From CAJXVA01 sp963761755 (lineage in GTDB: Bacteria > Myxococcota_A > Polyangia > Nannocystales > Nannocystaceae): 64,000 bases of DNA. A model generated the notes under the pieces. It saw nothing but the letters and a program-made list of their open reading frames with translations. It searched no databases and had not been told where the DNA came from. The position numbers and the translations under genes were made by a program. Where the stretch lies: contig CAVXIC010000040.1 of the NCBI GenBank assembly GCA_963761755.1, positions 124,001-188,000 on the forward strand, in the 5' to 3' direction. How positions within the stretch are numbered: position 1 is the stretch's first letter; each line of letters begins with the position of its first letter. This document shows positions 19,382 to 28,075 of the stretch, piece by piece.

Positions 19382-21106
19382 ATGTTCGAGACGATCTCCA
19401 AGGGTTTCCGGTCGGCGAAGGAGCGCATCACCGGGAAGGGCGAGCTGAGTGAAGACGTCATCGACGAGGCGCTCAAAGACGTCCGAATGAGCCTGCTCGA
19501 GGCGGACGTCGAGTTCCGCGTCGTCAAGACGTTCCTTCGCAACGTCAAGGAGAAGGCCCTGGGTGAGGAGGTCAAGCTCGTCGCCAAGAACAAGGCCGGC
19601 GAGACGATGCGCGTGCGGGCCGAGGACCACTTCGTCCGCATCTGCCACGACGAACTCGCGGCCCTGATGGGCCCGGTGGACACCACCATCGCCGAAGCCA
19701 GCAAGGGCGTGACCGGCATCATGATGGTGGGGCTTCAGGGATCGGGCAAGACCACCAGCACGGGCAAGATCGCTCGCAAGCTTCAGAAGGACGGCAAGAA
19801 GGTGATGCTCGTCGCCTGCGACATCTACCGGCCCGCTGCCGTCAAGCAGCTGCAGGTGATCGGCGAGCAGATCGGCGTGCCGGTATTCTCGAAGGAGGGC
19901 GCCAACCCGGTCGAGATTGCGCAGGAGGCCAACGCCCAAGCTGCCGCCGGTGCCTTCGACTACGTCATCTTCGACACCGCCGGACGCCTCACCATCGACG
20001 ACGGTCTGATGGCCGAGCTCGACGACATCAAGTCGGGCGTCCATCCCGCCAACATCTTCCTGGTCATCGACGCGATGATCGGTCAGGACGCGGTCAACAC
20101 CGCCAAGGCGTTCGACGAGCGCCTCGACATCAGCGGCGTCGTCCTCACCAAGCTCGACGGCGATGCTCGCGGAGGTTCGGCGCTGTCGATCAAGGCCGCG
20201 ACGGGCAAACCGATCAAGTTCCTCGGCATGGGCGAGACCCTCGAGAAGCTCGAGGAGTTCCGTCCCGAGGGCCTCGCCGGCCGCATCCTTGGCATGGGCG
20301 ACCTGGTCGGCCTCATGCAGGACTTCCAGGAGGTCATCGACGAGGAGCAGGCTGCCGCCGACGCCGAGAAGATGCTCGGCGGCAAGTTCACGATGGATGA
20401 CTTCCTGGGGCAGATCAAATCCATCCAGAAGATGGGAAGCCTCAAGGACCTGATGGGCAAGATGCCGCTGGGCAACCTGCTCGGCGGCGACATTCCCCAA
20501 GAGCAGCTCGACCAGGCCATGGACGACAACGAGCTGACGAAGATCGAGGCGATGATCCAGTCGATGACTCGCAAGGAGCGAGCCAACCCGGACCTCTTCC
20601 TCGAAGACGGCGCGCTGGGCAGCAGCGCGGCCGCCAAGCTTCAAGGCAAGAAGAAGCCCAAGCGTCGCGATCCCAGCAAGATGGCCGACCTGCCCGCCGA
20701 CGCATTCATCGACTCCCGGGTGCAGCGGGTCGCCGGAGGATCGGGCCGCGAGGAGGAGGACGTTCGCGCCCTCGTCAGCCGCTTCCTGGCCATGCGAGAC
20801 ATGTTCGGCATGCTCGGCGACATGATGGGCGGCGGCGGCATGCTCTCCAAGCTTCCTGGCATGAAGCAGCTCAAGCAGCTGGGCGCCATGCGCAAGATGG
20901 CGAAGAACCCCGAGATGATGCAGAACCTGCTCGGGGGCGGCGGTATGCCTGGCATGCCTGGCATGCCCGGCGGAATGCCTGGCATGCCTCCCGGAGGCCT
21001 GGCCGGCATGCTGCCCCCCGCCCCGGCCGGTGGCGGCAAATCGACGCAGTCCAAGGCCAGCCGCAAGAAGCAGAAGGCCGCACGCAAGAAGAACCGCCGC
21101 AAGTAG
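19382..21106 (+). CDS. ffh: signal recognition particle protein Ffh (enlarged M domain)
   Basis: 574 residues, longer than the usual 450-500. The N and G domains are standard: the P-loop GLQGSGKTT is at residues 117-125, DTAGR at 198-202, TKLDG at 256-260, and GMGE at 282-285. The M domain has the RNA-binding SRVQRVAGGSG at 445-455. Between the NP loop of ERANPDLF and that segment there are about 38 extra residues, basic in the middle (KKKPKRRD). The C-terminus has GMPGMPGMPGGMPGMP repeats and a Lys/Arg tail. Ffh with 4.5S RNA delivers membrane proteins co-translationally to FtsY. No 4.5S RNA gene was recognised nearby. Confidence 0.96.
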   Translation: MFETISKGFRSAKERITGKGELSEDVIDEALKDVRMSLLEADVEFRVVKTFLRNVKEKALGEEVKLVAKNKAGETMRVRAEDHFVRICHDELAALMGPVDTTIAEASKGVTGIMMVGLQGSGKTTSTGKIARKLQKDGKKVMLVACDIYRPAAVKQLQVIGEQIGVPVFSKEGANPVEIAQEANAQAAAGAFDYVIFDTAGRLTIDDGLMAELDDIKSGVHPANIFLVIDAMIGQDAVNTAKAFDERLDISGVVLTKLDGDARGGSALSIKAATGKPIKFLGMGETLEKLEEFRPEGLAGRILGMGDLVGLMQDFQEVIDEEQAAADAEKMLGGKFTMDDFLGQIKSIQKMGSLKDLMGKMPLGNLLGGDIPQEQLDQAMDDNELTKIEAMIQSMTRKERANPDLFLEDGALGSSAAAKLQGKKKPKRRDPSKMADLPADAFIDSRVQRVAGGSGREEEDVRALVSRFLAMRDMFGMLGDMMGGGGMLSKLPGMKQLKQLGAMRKMAKNPEMMQNLLGGGGMPGMPGMPGGMPGMPPGGLAGMLPPAPAGGGKSTQSKASRKKQKAARKKNRRK

Positions 21107-21186
21107 GCTGCGTCGGTGCGTGGCGCGGATTCCGCGTGGCGATTTGTGCCGATGCGCTCTAAGGTCGCAGTCGTTGCGTGTCGTCC

Positions 21187-22251
21187 ATGGAGACGCTGAA
21201 AGCCTTCCTCGAGCAACCCTTCGTCGAGCCCACCCTGATCGTCCTCGCCTCCGTGGCGGCGGCCTACCTCGTCGAGCTCTTCATCCTGCGGACGTTGGTC
21301 GTCATGGCCAGCAAGACCACGACCAAGCTCGACGACCACCTCGTCGAGGCGTTGCGTCAGCCGGTCTTCCTCAGCGTCATCTTTGGCGGTCTGGGCCTCG
21401 CCACCGCGTCGGTCGGGCTGGAGGACCCGGGCCGGTTCATCGTGATGGGCGGGCTGAAGACCTTTGCCGTCATGACGTGGACCGCCGCGACCATGCGCGT
21501 CGGCACGATCATCGTGCACACGCTGGGGAACTCGGATCGTCGCGGCTCGGTGCTCCAGCCGCGGACGGTGCCCGTCTTCGACATGCTGCTCAAGGTCGTG
21601 GTGCTGGTCGTCTCGATCTACTTCATCTTCGTGGCCTGGCACGTCGACCTCACGGCGTGGCTGGCCTCTGCCGGCATCCTCGGCATCGCGGTGGGCTTCG
21701 CCGCCAAGGACAGCTTGGGCAACCTGTTCGCGGGACTGTCGATCCTGGCTGACGGGCCCTACAAGCTCGGCGACTGGATCGTGGTCGATGGCACCATCCG
21801 CGGTGAGCTTCGCGGCAAGGTCACGCACATCGGCATCCGCTCCACGCGCGTGCTGACGATGGACGATGTGGAGATCACCGTCCCGAACTCGCAGATCGCC
21901 AACGCGCAGCTCATCAACGAGAACGGCGGCCCCGACCGCAAGCAGCGCGTCGAGGTGACGGTCGAGGTCGCCTACGGCAGCGACGTGGACCAGGTGCGGG
22001 CGGTGCTGCTCGCGTGCGCGAACGAGGAGCGCCTGGGCGAGCGAGAGCCCGCCCCCCAGGTCCGATTCCGCCGTTTCGGCGGCTCAGGGCTCGAGTTCCA
22101 GCTGTTCGTGTGGCTCGAGGACGCCTACTCCCGTGCGAACCTGATCGATCAGCTCAACGTCTCCATCTACAAGGCGTTCGCGGCCGAGAACATCGAGATC
22201 CCCTACAGCAAGCACGACCTGTACATCAAGGAGATGCCACCACGAGGGTAG
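21187..22251 (+). CDS. MscS-family mechanosensitive channel
   Basis: About 354 residues from the ATG at 21187; a GTG at 21178 would add three. Several hydrophobic segments lead to the pore helix WLASAGILGIAVGFAAKDSLGNLFAG, which has the Gly/Ala packing of MscS TM3. The beta domain follows with LGDWIVVDG and the IRSTRVLTMDDVEITVPNSQI signature. The C-terminal alpha/beta part ends near IEIPYSKHDLYIKE, resembling the family's 'IPFPQ' end. The role is to release solutes under hypo-osmotic shock. It is close to ffh but has its own start region. Confidence 0.92.
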   Translation: METLKAFLEQPFVEPTLIVLASVAAAYLVELFILRTLVVMASKTTTKLDDHLVEALRQPVFLSVIFGGLGLATASVGLEDPGRFIVMGGLKTFAVMTWTAATMRVGTIIVHTLGNSDRRGSVLQPRTVPVFDMLLKVVVLVVSIYFIFVAWHVDLTAWLASAGILGIAVGFAAKDSLGNLFAGLSILADGPYKLGDWIVVDGTIRGELRGKVTHIGIRSTRVLTMDDVEITVPNSQIANAQLINENGGPDRKQRVEVTVEVAYGSDVDQVRAVLLACANEERLGEREPAPQVRFRRFGGSGLEFQLFVWLEDAYSRANLIDQLNVSIYKAFAAENIEIPYSKHDLYIKEMPPRG

Positions 22252-22269
22252 CGCGGGCAGGAGGAACGA

Positions 22270-23907
22270 CTACGTGCCCGGCCACGGCAACCACGTGCTG
22301 CTCGGCGAGCCGTCGGAGATGCGAGGCCATCCATCCTCCCACTGGATGCGGTCGAGCAAGCCGTGCCGCCCCTCGCTCTGCAGGTGCGTCCCGTTTCCGG
22401 CGTTCGTCCACGCGTGATAGAAGAAATAGTCGGCCCCCTCGACCTGCAGGACGGTCCCATGCCCGGGTCCGACCCAGCGCTCGTTGATGCCCAGGATCGG
22501 CGGACCGAGCTTCTCCCACGGGCCCGCCATCGTCGCAGCGCGGGCAACCCCGGTCCGGTAGCGGTTGTCGTAGACGTTGCCGCTGTAGAACATATAGAGC
22601 ATGTCCTCGTGAGGCGTGATCCACATCGCCTCGATGACACCGCCCTCCCAGCTGCCCGGATCGTTGACCAAGAGCTGGACTTCAGCGCTCCCCGGGGCGA
22701 AGGAGAGTCCGTCGGAGGCCAGCTCGCGCGCGAGGATCGGGGTCGGCTGCCCCACCGAGTTGCCGTCGATCTTGTAGAGCAACCACCGGGTCCCGTCGTC
22801 CTCCTCGAAGTACGTCGCGTCGATCACCCCCTGCGGGTGCTGGACCATCGGGCCGTCCGTTTCCTGGTAAGGACCGAGAGGATCGTCGGCCCAGGCCGCG
22901 CCGATGCACAGCCGGTTCGCGGCGTCGGTGGTGGTGAAGTACGCGACCACCCGGTCATCGATCTGGTGCAGCTCGGGCGCCCAGTTGCGGTTGCCATTGA
23001 GCGCCCAGCTCGGCTTCCCGTCGGGGAGGACGCGAGACGACGTGTCCGACCAGTGGACCAGGTCCCGCGAGTAGCGGATCGGAAAGGTGCCGCCGGTGCA
23101 GACCATGTAGTAGCCCGGAGACTCGGCGTCGGGCTGCGAGCGAAAGACCCCCGGATCGGGGCAGTCGAACGCAACGACCGGGTTCCTGTACGGGGGCTTG
23201 GGGCCAGCCTCGTCGCTCGCGGGCTCGATGGTCGAGAGCGCGGACTGCGGTATGACCGCTTCTGCCATCGTCTCGCTGGACCACGAGAGCTTGGCCGACG
23301 CCTCGAGGTCGATCTCGAAGACCTCCACGACCAGCGCGACGGGGACGTTCTCGACGAGGTCGACCGATCCCTCGTTGCGCGTCACGAAGTGCGGCGTCCA
23401 GTCGTCGATCACCGCGACGCCGTCGACCCAGACCCGCACGCCGTCGTCGGTCTCGGAGATCAGCGTGTAGGTCTCCGAGCGCGGGGCGGTGATCCAACCG
23501 GTCCATCGCACCGAGAAGCGGTCTTCACCGACGTCGGGGTCGGGCGCACCAGCGCCCCAGTCGACGTCGATCTGTGGCTCGACCTGGACGCGAACCTGGT
23601 CGTGATACTCGGCAAAGTACTCCGCACGCAGGCCGGGCACGATGGGTGGAGGCTCTCCGGTCTCCTCGGTGCTCGCGGTCTCCGCCGATTCGGTCTCCGC
23701 GGACGTGGAGGTTGTTGGGGAGGTTGGGGGTCCCGCCGTCGACCCGTCCCCGGTCCCCAGGGTCTCGGACGCTCCCGACGCGACGCCGCCACTGGAACCG
23801 GCGTCGGCCGGGTTGGTCGCATCCTCGCCGCACGCCCCAAGTACGAGCCCGAGCCCGAGCCCGAGCGCGACGACGGCAGGCGGTCTCCACAGCGGCGATG
23901 TCCACAT
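22270..23907 (-). CDS. PA14-GH43 glycoside hydrolase lipoprotein
   Basis: 545 residues. The signal peptide ends in a lipobox (LVLGAC, Cys26), followed by a Ser/Thr/Glu-rich linker. Residues of about 92-226 form a PA14 domain (LRAEYFAEYHD, later SETYTLISETDDGVRVWVDG). From about 240 it is a GH43 five-bladed beta-propeller. The three acidic positions expected in that family are visible: the Asp in FDCPDPGVF (base), the Asp of VIDATYF (modulator) and the Glu in EGGVIEAMW (acid). GH43 enzymes cleave arabinose- or xylose-containing polysaccharides. It probably works on plant or algal cell-wall debris at the outer membrane. It stands alone and is convergent with the MscS gene. Confidence 0.88.
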   Translation of the reverse strand: MWTSPLWRPPAVVALGLGLGLVLGACGEDATNPADAGSSGGVASGASETLGTGDGSTAGPPTSPTTSTSAETESAETASTEETGEPPPIVPGLRAEYFAEYHDQVRVQVEPQIDVDWGAGAPDPDVGEDRFSVRWTGWITAPRSETYTLISETDDGVRVWVDGVAVIDDWTPHFVTRNEGSVDLVENVPVALVVEVFEIDLEASAKLSWSSETMAEAVIPQSALSTIEPASDEAGPKPPYRNPVVAFDCPDPGVFRSQPDAESPGYYMVCTGGTFPIRYSRDLVHWSDTSSRVLPDGKPSWALNGNRNWAPELHQIDDRVVAYFTTTDAANRLCIGAAWADDPLGPYQETDGPMVQHPQGVIDATYFEEDDGTRWLLYKIDGNSVGQPTPILARELASDGLSFAPGSAEVQLLVNDPGSWEGGVIEAMWITPHEDMLYMFYSGNVYDNRYRTGVARAATMAGPWEKLGPPILGINERWVGPGHGTVLQVEGADYFFYHAWTNAGNGTHLQSEGRHGLLDRIQWEDGWPRISDGSPSSTWLPWPGT

Positions 23908-23973
23908 CGGGACCAGTCTACCCGCGCTGGAGCCGTGCGAACACCCGCAGGGCCCCGCGCGATCAGGCCTCGG

Positions 23974-24195
23974 TCAATCTCGCTCCCCGTCGGCGGCTGC
24001 GTCGGCCATCATCTGGTTGAGGAGCGCCTCGTCGTCCTCGAGGTCCTCCATGCCCAACGGACGCGAGATTCGGTACACGCCGTCCATCCAGTTGCCGAGG
24101 TCGACCATCTTGCACCGCCGCGAGCAAAACGGCCTGGACTTCGAGGCGGGGTCGTACTCGAAGGTGCTTCCACAGGTGGGACACGTGCGCTCCAC
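23974..24195 (-). CDS. yacG: YacG-family zinc-ribbon protein (DNA gyrase inhibitor family)
   Basis: 73 residues. The zinc site is C5, C8, C24 and C28 (CPTC, then PFCSRRCK). After it comes the family's DLGNWMDGVYRIS, matching the conserved 'iDLg.W..g.Y.Ip' of YacG/DUF329. The acidic C-terminal tail (about residues 50-73) is also typical. In E. coli YacG binds GyrB and inhibits gyrase. Here it follows the CheB-like gene on the minus strand with only about 10 bases between. Confidence 0.88.
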   Translation of the reverse strand: MERTCPTCGSTFEYDPASKSRPFCSRRCKMVDLGNWMDGVYRISRPLGMEDLEDDEALLNQMMADAAADGERD

Positions 24196-24204
24196 GGCTC
24201 GACG

Positions 24205-25149
24205 CTAGCACGCCCGGCGGAGCGGTTCGTGCGCGCGAACCGAACGACCGATGAGTTCCGAGATCTCCGCGTGGGAGCACAGGCGCGGGGCAAGCCCAGT
24301 GGAGAGGAGCTTCTGCACCATCGCCGGCTGCGGGCACAGTCCCGGATGTAGCGCGACGAGGTCTGCACCTCGCTCGACCGCGAGCCGCACGGTGTGCAGC
24401 CCCTCGAACTCCATGCCGGAGATGACGATCACCAGCACACGCCTGGTCGAGGTGAGGATCTCGAGCAGGACGCCGTCGAGGTCCGGCTGCAGCACCTCGG
24501 TATCCGAAGCGGCGCGGGCAACGGTCAGGCGCGGCAGCGGCCGCGACGAGCCGCGCAGAGGTTCGGGGGACGCGCCGGTGAGGGACCCGACCCACTCCGC
24601 GAACGATGCGGACAGGCGCGCGTTGTGGTGCACCGCGACCACCAGCGGGACGCCACCGGGCTTCAGACTCGGCAGCAGCGTCGGCAACATGTGGGGCGTG
24701 CCCGCCGACCCCAGCACGACGATCGCCTCGTAGCCCTCCACGGCGGCCTCATCGCAGACCGGGCCCGGGCGCGAGCGGAGCACCGTGGGTGGAGCGAACA
24801 GCGGGGGCGCCAGACCGGGCCCGATGGCGTCCGCCCAACAGGCCACGCGCACGTCCCCCAAAGACCGGTGGCGGAGCTTTCGAAGCACCTCCGGCTTCTG
24901 CTCGGGTGTGACGACCGCGACCATCGGCACCGATCGGATCGCGTGCATCGCGATCGCCAGCCGAACCCCTCCGCTGCCGTCGAGATCACCGTCGATGACC
25001 ACGTGACTGGGCTGCGCGCGCTGGAACTCCCCGATGGCATCGATCGCGTCGGCGACCGAGGCCAACACCTCGACGCCCAGCTCCCGCCGGACCCCGGCCT
25101 CGAGACGTTCGGCACGGGCACGGCGGGCGCAGAGCAAAACACGGGGCAC
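24205..25149 (-). CDS. CheB-like protein with degenerate active site
   Basis: About 314 residues from the GTG at 25149; a start at 25236 would overlap the upstream gene. Residues 1-85 resemble a receiver domain: VVIDGDLDGSGG has an Asp (D53) in the phospho-acceptor place, but the N-terminal acidic pair is missing. From about 140 it resembles a CheB methylesterase domain. Aligned by eye to CheB's GASTGG, VVQHM and GMGxDG, it reads GSAGTP, VAVHHN and GMEFEG. So the His is kept, the catalytic Ser position is Ala and the Asp is Glu. It is probably not an active methylesterase. There are no chemotaxis genes around it. It may be a regulatory or structural relative. Confidence 0.6.
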   Translation of the reverse strand: MPRVLLCARRARAERLEAGVRRELGVEVLASVADAIDAIGEFQRAQPSHVVIDGDLDGSGGVRLAIAMHAIRSVPMVAVVTPEQKPEVLRKLRHRSLGDVRVACWADAIGPGLAPPLFAPPTVLRSRPGPVCDEAAVEGYEAIVVLGSAGTPHMLPTLLPSLKPGGVPLVVAVHHNARLSASFAEWVGSLTGASPEPLRGSSRPLPRLTVARAASDTEVLQPDLDGVLLEILTSTRRVLVIVISGMEFEGLHTVRLAVERGADLVALHPGLCPQPAMVQKLLSTGLAPRLCSHAEISELIGRSVRAHEPLRRAC

Positions 25150-25190
25150 CCTTGTCCATCGGACCCGGTGCCCACAGCCTGAGGCCCAAG

Positions 25191-26405
25191 TCAGGCCGTC
25201 GGCAGACTCGAGATGGCGCGCGCGATGCGGCGACACCCCTCCTCGATGCTCGCGTCGTCGGTTGCGTAGCTCAACCGAAGGTGACCGGGCGCTCCGAAGG
25301 GCGTCCCGGGGACGGTGGCGACGAGCGACTCCTCCAGCAACCAGGTGGCCAGCTCGATGTCGGAGGCGTGCTTGGCTCCCTCCCCGACGTGCGCAGATAC
25401 GTCAACGAAGACGTAGAACGCGCCGTCAGGTCGATGCGCTTCGAGCCGCGAACTCTGGGCGAGGCCCTCGAGGATCAGCGCCCGTCGCCGCGTGAACGCG
25501 GTGAGCATGGCCTCCACCTCGGCCGGCACCGTGGGGTCGGTCAGCGCCACCAGGGCTGCGTGCTGTGAGAGCGTGGCCGCGCCCGAGGTGGTCTGCGACT
25601 GAATGCGCGCGGCTGCGGAGATCAGCTCCACCGGGCCAGCCATGTAGCCCACCCGGTGGCCCGTCATCGCGTAGGTCTTCGAGACGCCGTCGACGGCGAT
25701 GATCTGCTCGGTGATCCCCTCCATCGCCACGAACGCGCTGGTCGCTTCGAACCCGTCGTAGACGAGCTTGCGATAGATGTCGTCGGTGACGATCCACGCC
25801 CCGGGCGCCTTGGTCGCGATGACCTCTCCGAGCGCACGCAGCTCGGACGGGCTGTATCCGACCCCGGTGGGGTTGGAGGGGCTGTTGAGGATGACGAACC
25901 GCGTCTTGGGCCCGAGGACCGGCTCGAGCACGTCCGGGGTCAGCTTCCAGCCGTTCGCGCGCGTCGTCGCCACGGTGATTGGCGTCGCGCCGGCCAGCCC
26001 GACCATGTCCGGATAGCTGACCCAAAACGGCGCCCCGATGACGACGGTGTCTCCGGGGTCCAGCGCGGCGAGGAAGAGGTTGGCGAGGCTGTGCTTCGCG
26101 CCGCACGAGACCAGGATCTGATCGCGAGAGAAGGAGCGCTGGTGGAACGCGCCCAGCTCGGCCGCGACCGCATCACGAAGCGCCGGTGTCCCCGGCACGG
26201 CCGTGTAGTGGATCGGCTCGGTCAGCGAGACCTTGGAGACCGCCTCACGCACCGCCTTGGGCGGCATGAAGTCCGGCTCGCCCGCCGCGAAGCTGAGCAC
26301 TTCTTTGCCAGCCGCCCGAAGCTGCGCGGCCTTCGCGGAGACGGCGAGCGTGGCGGAGGGCTTGATGGCGATGGCGAGCTGCGAGATGGCGAAGTCGGAG
26401 GTCAT
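25191..26405 (-). CDS. class I/II PLP-dependent aminotransferase (aspartate aminotransferase type)
   Basis: 404 residues, a normal length. Conserved elements are FAAGEPDF, the NSPSNPTG stretch (about 174-181), the TDDIY motif and the PLP-binding lysine K243 in GVSKTYAMTGHRVGY. These place it in the thermostable aspartate/prephenate aminotransferase subgroup (I-gamma type). It makes or uses aspartate and glutamate with 2-oxoacids; the exact amino acid is not fixed by sequence alone. Its ATG overlaps the stop of rsmD (ATGA), so both are co-transcribed on the minus strand. Confidence 0.92.
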   Translation of the reverse strand: MTSDFAISQLAIAIKPSATLAVSAKAAQLRAAGKEVLSFAAGEPDFMPPKAVREAVSKVSLTEPIHYTAVPGTPALRDAVAAELGAFHQRSFSRDQILVSCGAKHSLANLFLAALDPGDTVVIGAPFWVSYPDMVGLAGATPITVATTRANGWKLTPDVLEPVLGPKTRFVILNSPSNPTGVGYSPSELRALGEVIATKAPGAWIVTDDIYRKLVYDGFEATSAFVAMEGITEQIIAVDGVSKTYAMTGHRVGYMAGPVELISAAARIQSQTTSGAATLSQHAALVALTDPTVPAEVEAMLTAFTRRRALILEGLAQSSRLEAHRPDGAFYVFVDVSAHVGEGAKHASDIELATWLLEESLVATVPGTPFGAPGHLRLSYATDDASIEEGCRRIARAISSLPTA

Positions 26406-26995
26406 GGCGAGACGTCGGGTTCGGAGTCGGAGGCGGACTGGAAGCGGAGGAACTCGACCACCGCTTGGCCGTAGTGTTTGGTGGCCTCCAGCTGCAGGGT
26501 GCTCGGCCAGGCCACGTCGCGACTTTTACCGCGAACGAGCTCGCGCTCACAGACGACGATCGCCTCAGGTGCGAGCCACCCCTGCACCAGCGCAGCCGCG
26601 ATGGCGTCGAAGATGTCCGGTTTGGCGAACGGGGGATCGATGATCACCAGGTCGTAGGGCCTGGCCCCCTGCCCCAGATACGCCACCGCGTCCGCCCGGA
26701 CGACCTGCACCAGCGCCGCGATGTCCAGCGCTTCGGCCTGGGCCTGCAGATGTTTGGCCACCTTGCCCGACAGCTCGATGACGGTGACGCGCTCGGCTCC
26801 CCGAGAGATCGCCTCGACGCTCATCGCCCCCGAGCCCCCGAACAGGTCCAGCACGGCGGCACCGCGGACCTCGGCGCCGAGCCGATCGAAGATCGCCCCT
26901 CGAACCCGCGCCGCGGTGGGCCGGAGTCCCGGCACCCCCTTGGGGAGACGGAGCAAACGGCGCCCGCCAAGGCGCCCGGACTCGACCCTCTGCAT
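26402..26995 (-). CDS. rsmD: 16S rRNA m2G966 methyltransferase
   Basis: 197 residues. It has the RsmD opening (GGRRLL, then PGLRPTAARVRGAIFDRLG), the SAM-binding VLDLFGGSGAMSVEAISRG and the catalytic DPPF motif (IIDPPFAKP). RsmD methylates N2 of G966 in 16S rRNA during 30S assembly. The stop overlaps the start of the aminotransferase gene. A 12-base gap separates it from the end of the upstream peptidase gene. Confidence 0.93.
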   Translation of the reverse strand: MQRVESGRLGGRRLLRLPKGVPGLRPTAARVRGAIFDRLGAEVRGAAVLDLFGGSGAMSVEAISRGAERVTVIELSGKVAKHLQAQAEALDIAALVQVVRADAVAYLGQGARPYDLVIIDPPFAKPDIFDAIAAALVQGWLAPEAIVVCERELVRGKSRDVAWPSTLQLEATKHYGQAVVEFLRFQSASDSEPDVSP

Positions 26996-27007
26996 GGACC
27001 CGAAGGG

Positions 27008-28075
27008 TTACCACGCCGGGTCATCGCCCGTGAAGCCGAGCCGCTCGCGCAACGCGGCTTCTTCGGCTTCCAGGCGCACCAGACCCGCCGCGTAGTGGCG
27101 ACGGCGGCGGAACCAGGCGATGATCACGAGCGGAAAGACGAGCGTGAAGGGCAGCGTTCCGCCGGCGAGCAGCGGATACCACACGAAGCGTCCGGGCAAC
27201 CCCTGACGCCACTGCACGCCCAGCTCGGCCAGACCCTTGCCGTACACGCGGATGAACGAGGCCTCGAACGTGTGGCCCAACTTCATCTCGGTGAGCAGCT
27301 GCTCGAGGTTGTCGACGTCGTCGCCGAGCTGGTCGGCGCGTCGGTACTCGCGCAGGAACTTCACGAAGTCGCCGGAGGCCGCATAGGCCGAGGAGACGCG
27401 GTGGGGGTCGCCGTAGAACAGGGCCTCGAGGTCATCGAAGTCCGGCACGCCGGGGCCAAAGATCATGCCCGCAAGCTCCTGCGAGCGACCCAGGCTCACC
27501 CCACCCTCGGTGGCTTCGGCGACCCCTTCGTGAAACCAGCGCGGGAGCTCGGCGCCACCGGTCGCGCGGTGGAGCGCGATGTGGGCCATCTCGTGCTTGA
27601 GGAGCTGCTCGAGGTTGGTCGGGGCGCCGTCGGGTCCGTGACGGGCGATCATGATCTCACCGGAGCTCCCGTGCGCCACCCCAGCCACCCAGCGCGGCAT
27701 GTTGGTGGACTCCGCCACCCGGCCGGCGTGGTCCATGAAGTAGATGTCCAGCGTGTCGTCGAGGTCGGTGGCCAGCGAGGTCTCGACGTCGCTCCACCAC
27801 TGCGGAAGCGCGTGCGCCAGGCCTCGAGCCTCGTCTTCGAGGTGAGGCTCGTAGTGCAGCACCGCGCGTCCGACGACGATGCGATGGTTGGCCAGGGACG
27901 TGGCCCATCCGGCCGGCTCTCCCACATCCGCCCTGGCCATCTGGGGGGCCACGAAGCCAAACGAGAGCGCGAGCGCCACGATGCCGACCCAGCGCCCAAG
28001 GCCGGCCCAAAGGCCCCGCCCAAGGCCCCGCCCAAGGCCCTGACAGATGCGATCGACGAGGCCCGGCGAAGTCAT
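27008..28075 (-). CDS. membrane-anchored HExxH (gluzincin-type) peptidase
   Basis: 355 residues from the ATG at 28075, which overlaps the previous stop (ATGA). It has a signal sequence with a Gly-Leu-Gly-Arg-rich start and hydrophobic core (about residues 20-49). The zinc motif is HEMAH at residues 161-165, with the third ligand probably E183 in WFHEGVAEATEG. This spacing fits the peptidase-MA-like family of gluzincins. A hydrophobic segment near 300-325 is followed by RRRR, then a coiled tail. The active site therefore faces the periplasm or outer face. It is the third gene after a PilZ protein and an unknown membrane protein, which suggests regulated surface proteolysis. Confidence 0.8.
   Translation of the reverse strand: MTSPGLVDRICQGLGRGLGRGLWAGLGRWVGIVALALSFGFVAPQMARADVGEPAGWATSLANHRIVVGRAVLHYEPHLEDEARGLAHALPQWWSDVETSLATDLDDTLDIYFMDHAGRVAESTNMPRWVAGVAHGSSGEIMIARHGPDGAPTNLEQLLKHEMAHIALHRATGGAELPRWFHEGVAEATEGGVSLGRSQELAGMIFGPGVPDFDDLEALFYGDPHRVSSAYAASGDFVKFLREYRRADQLGDDVDNLEQLLTEMKLGHTFEASFIRVYGKGLAELGVQWRQGLPGRFVWYPLLAGGTLPFTLVFPLVIIAWFRRRRHYAAGLVRLEAEEAALRERLGFTGDDPAW

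Noticed and set aside
21107..21150. possible terminator CGCGGATTCCGCG after ffh
   Set aside because: The stem is only five pairs with a 3-base loop and has no T tract.
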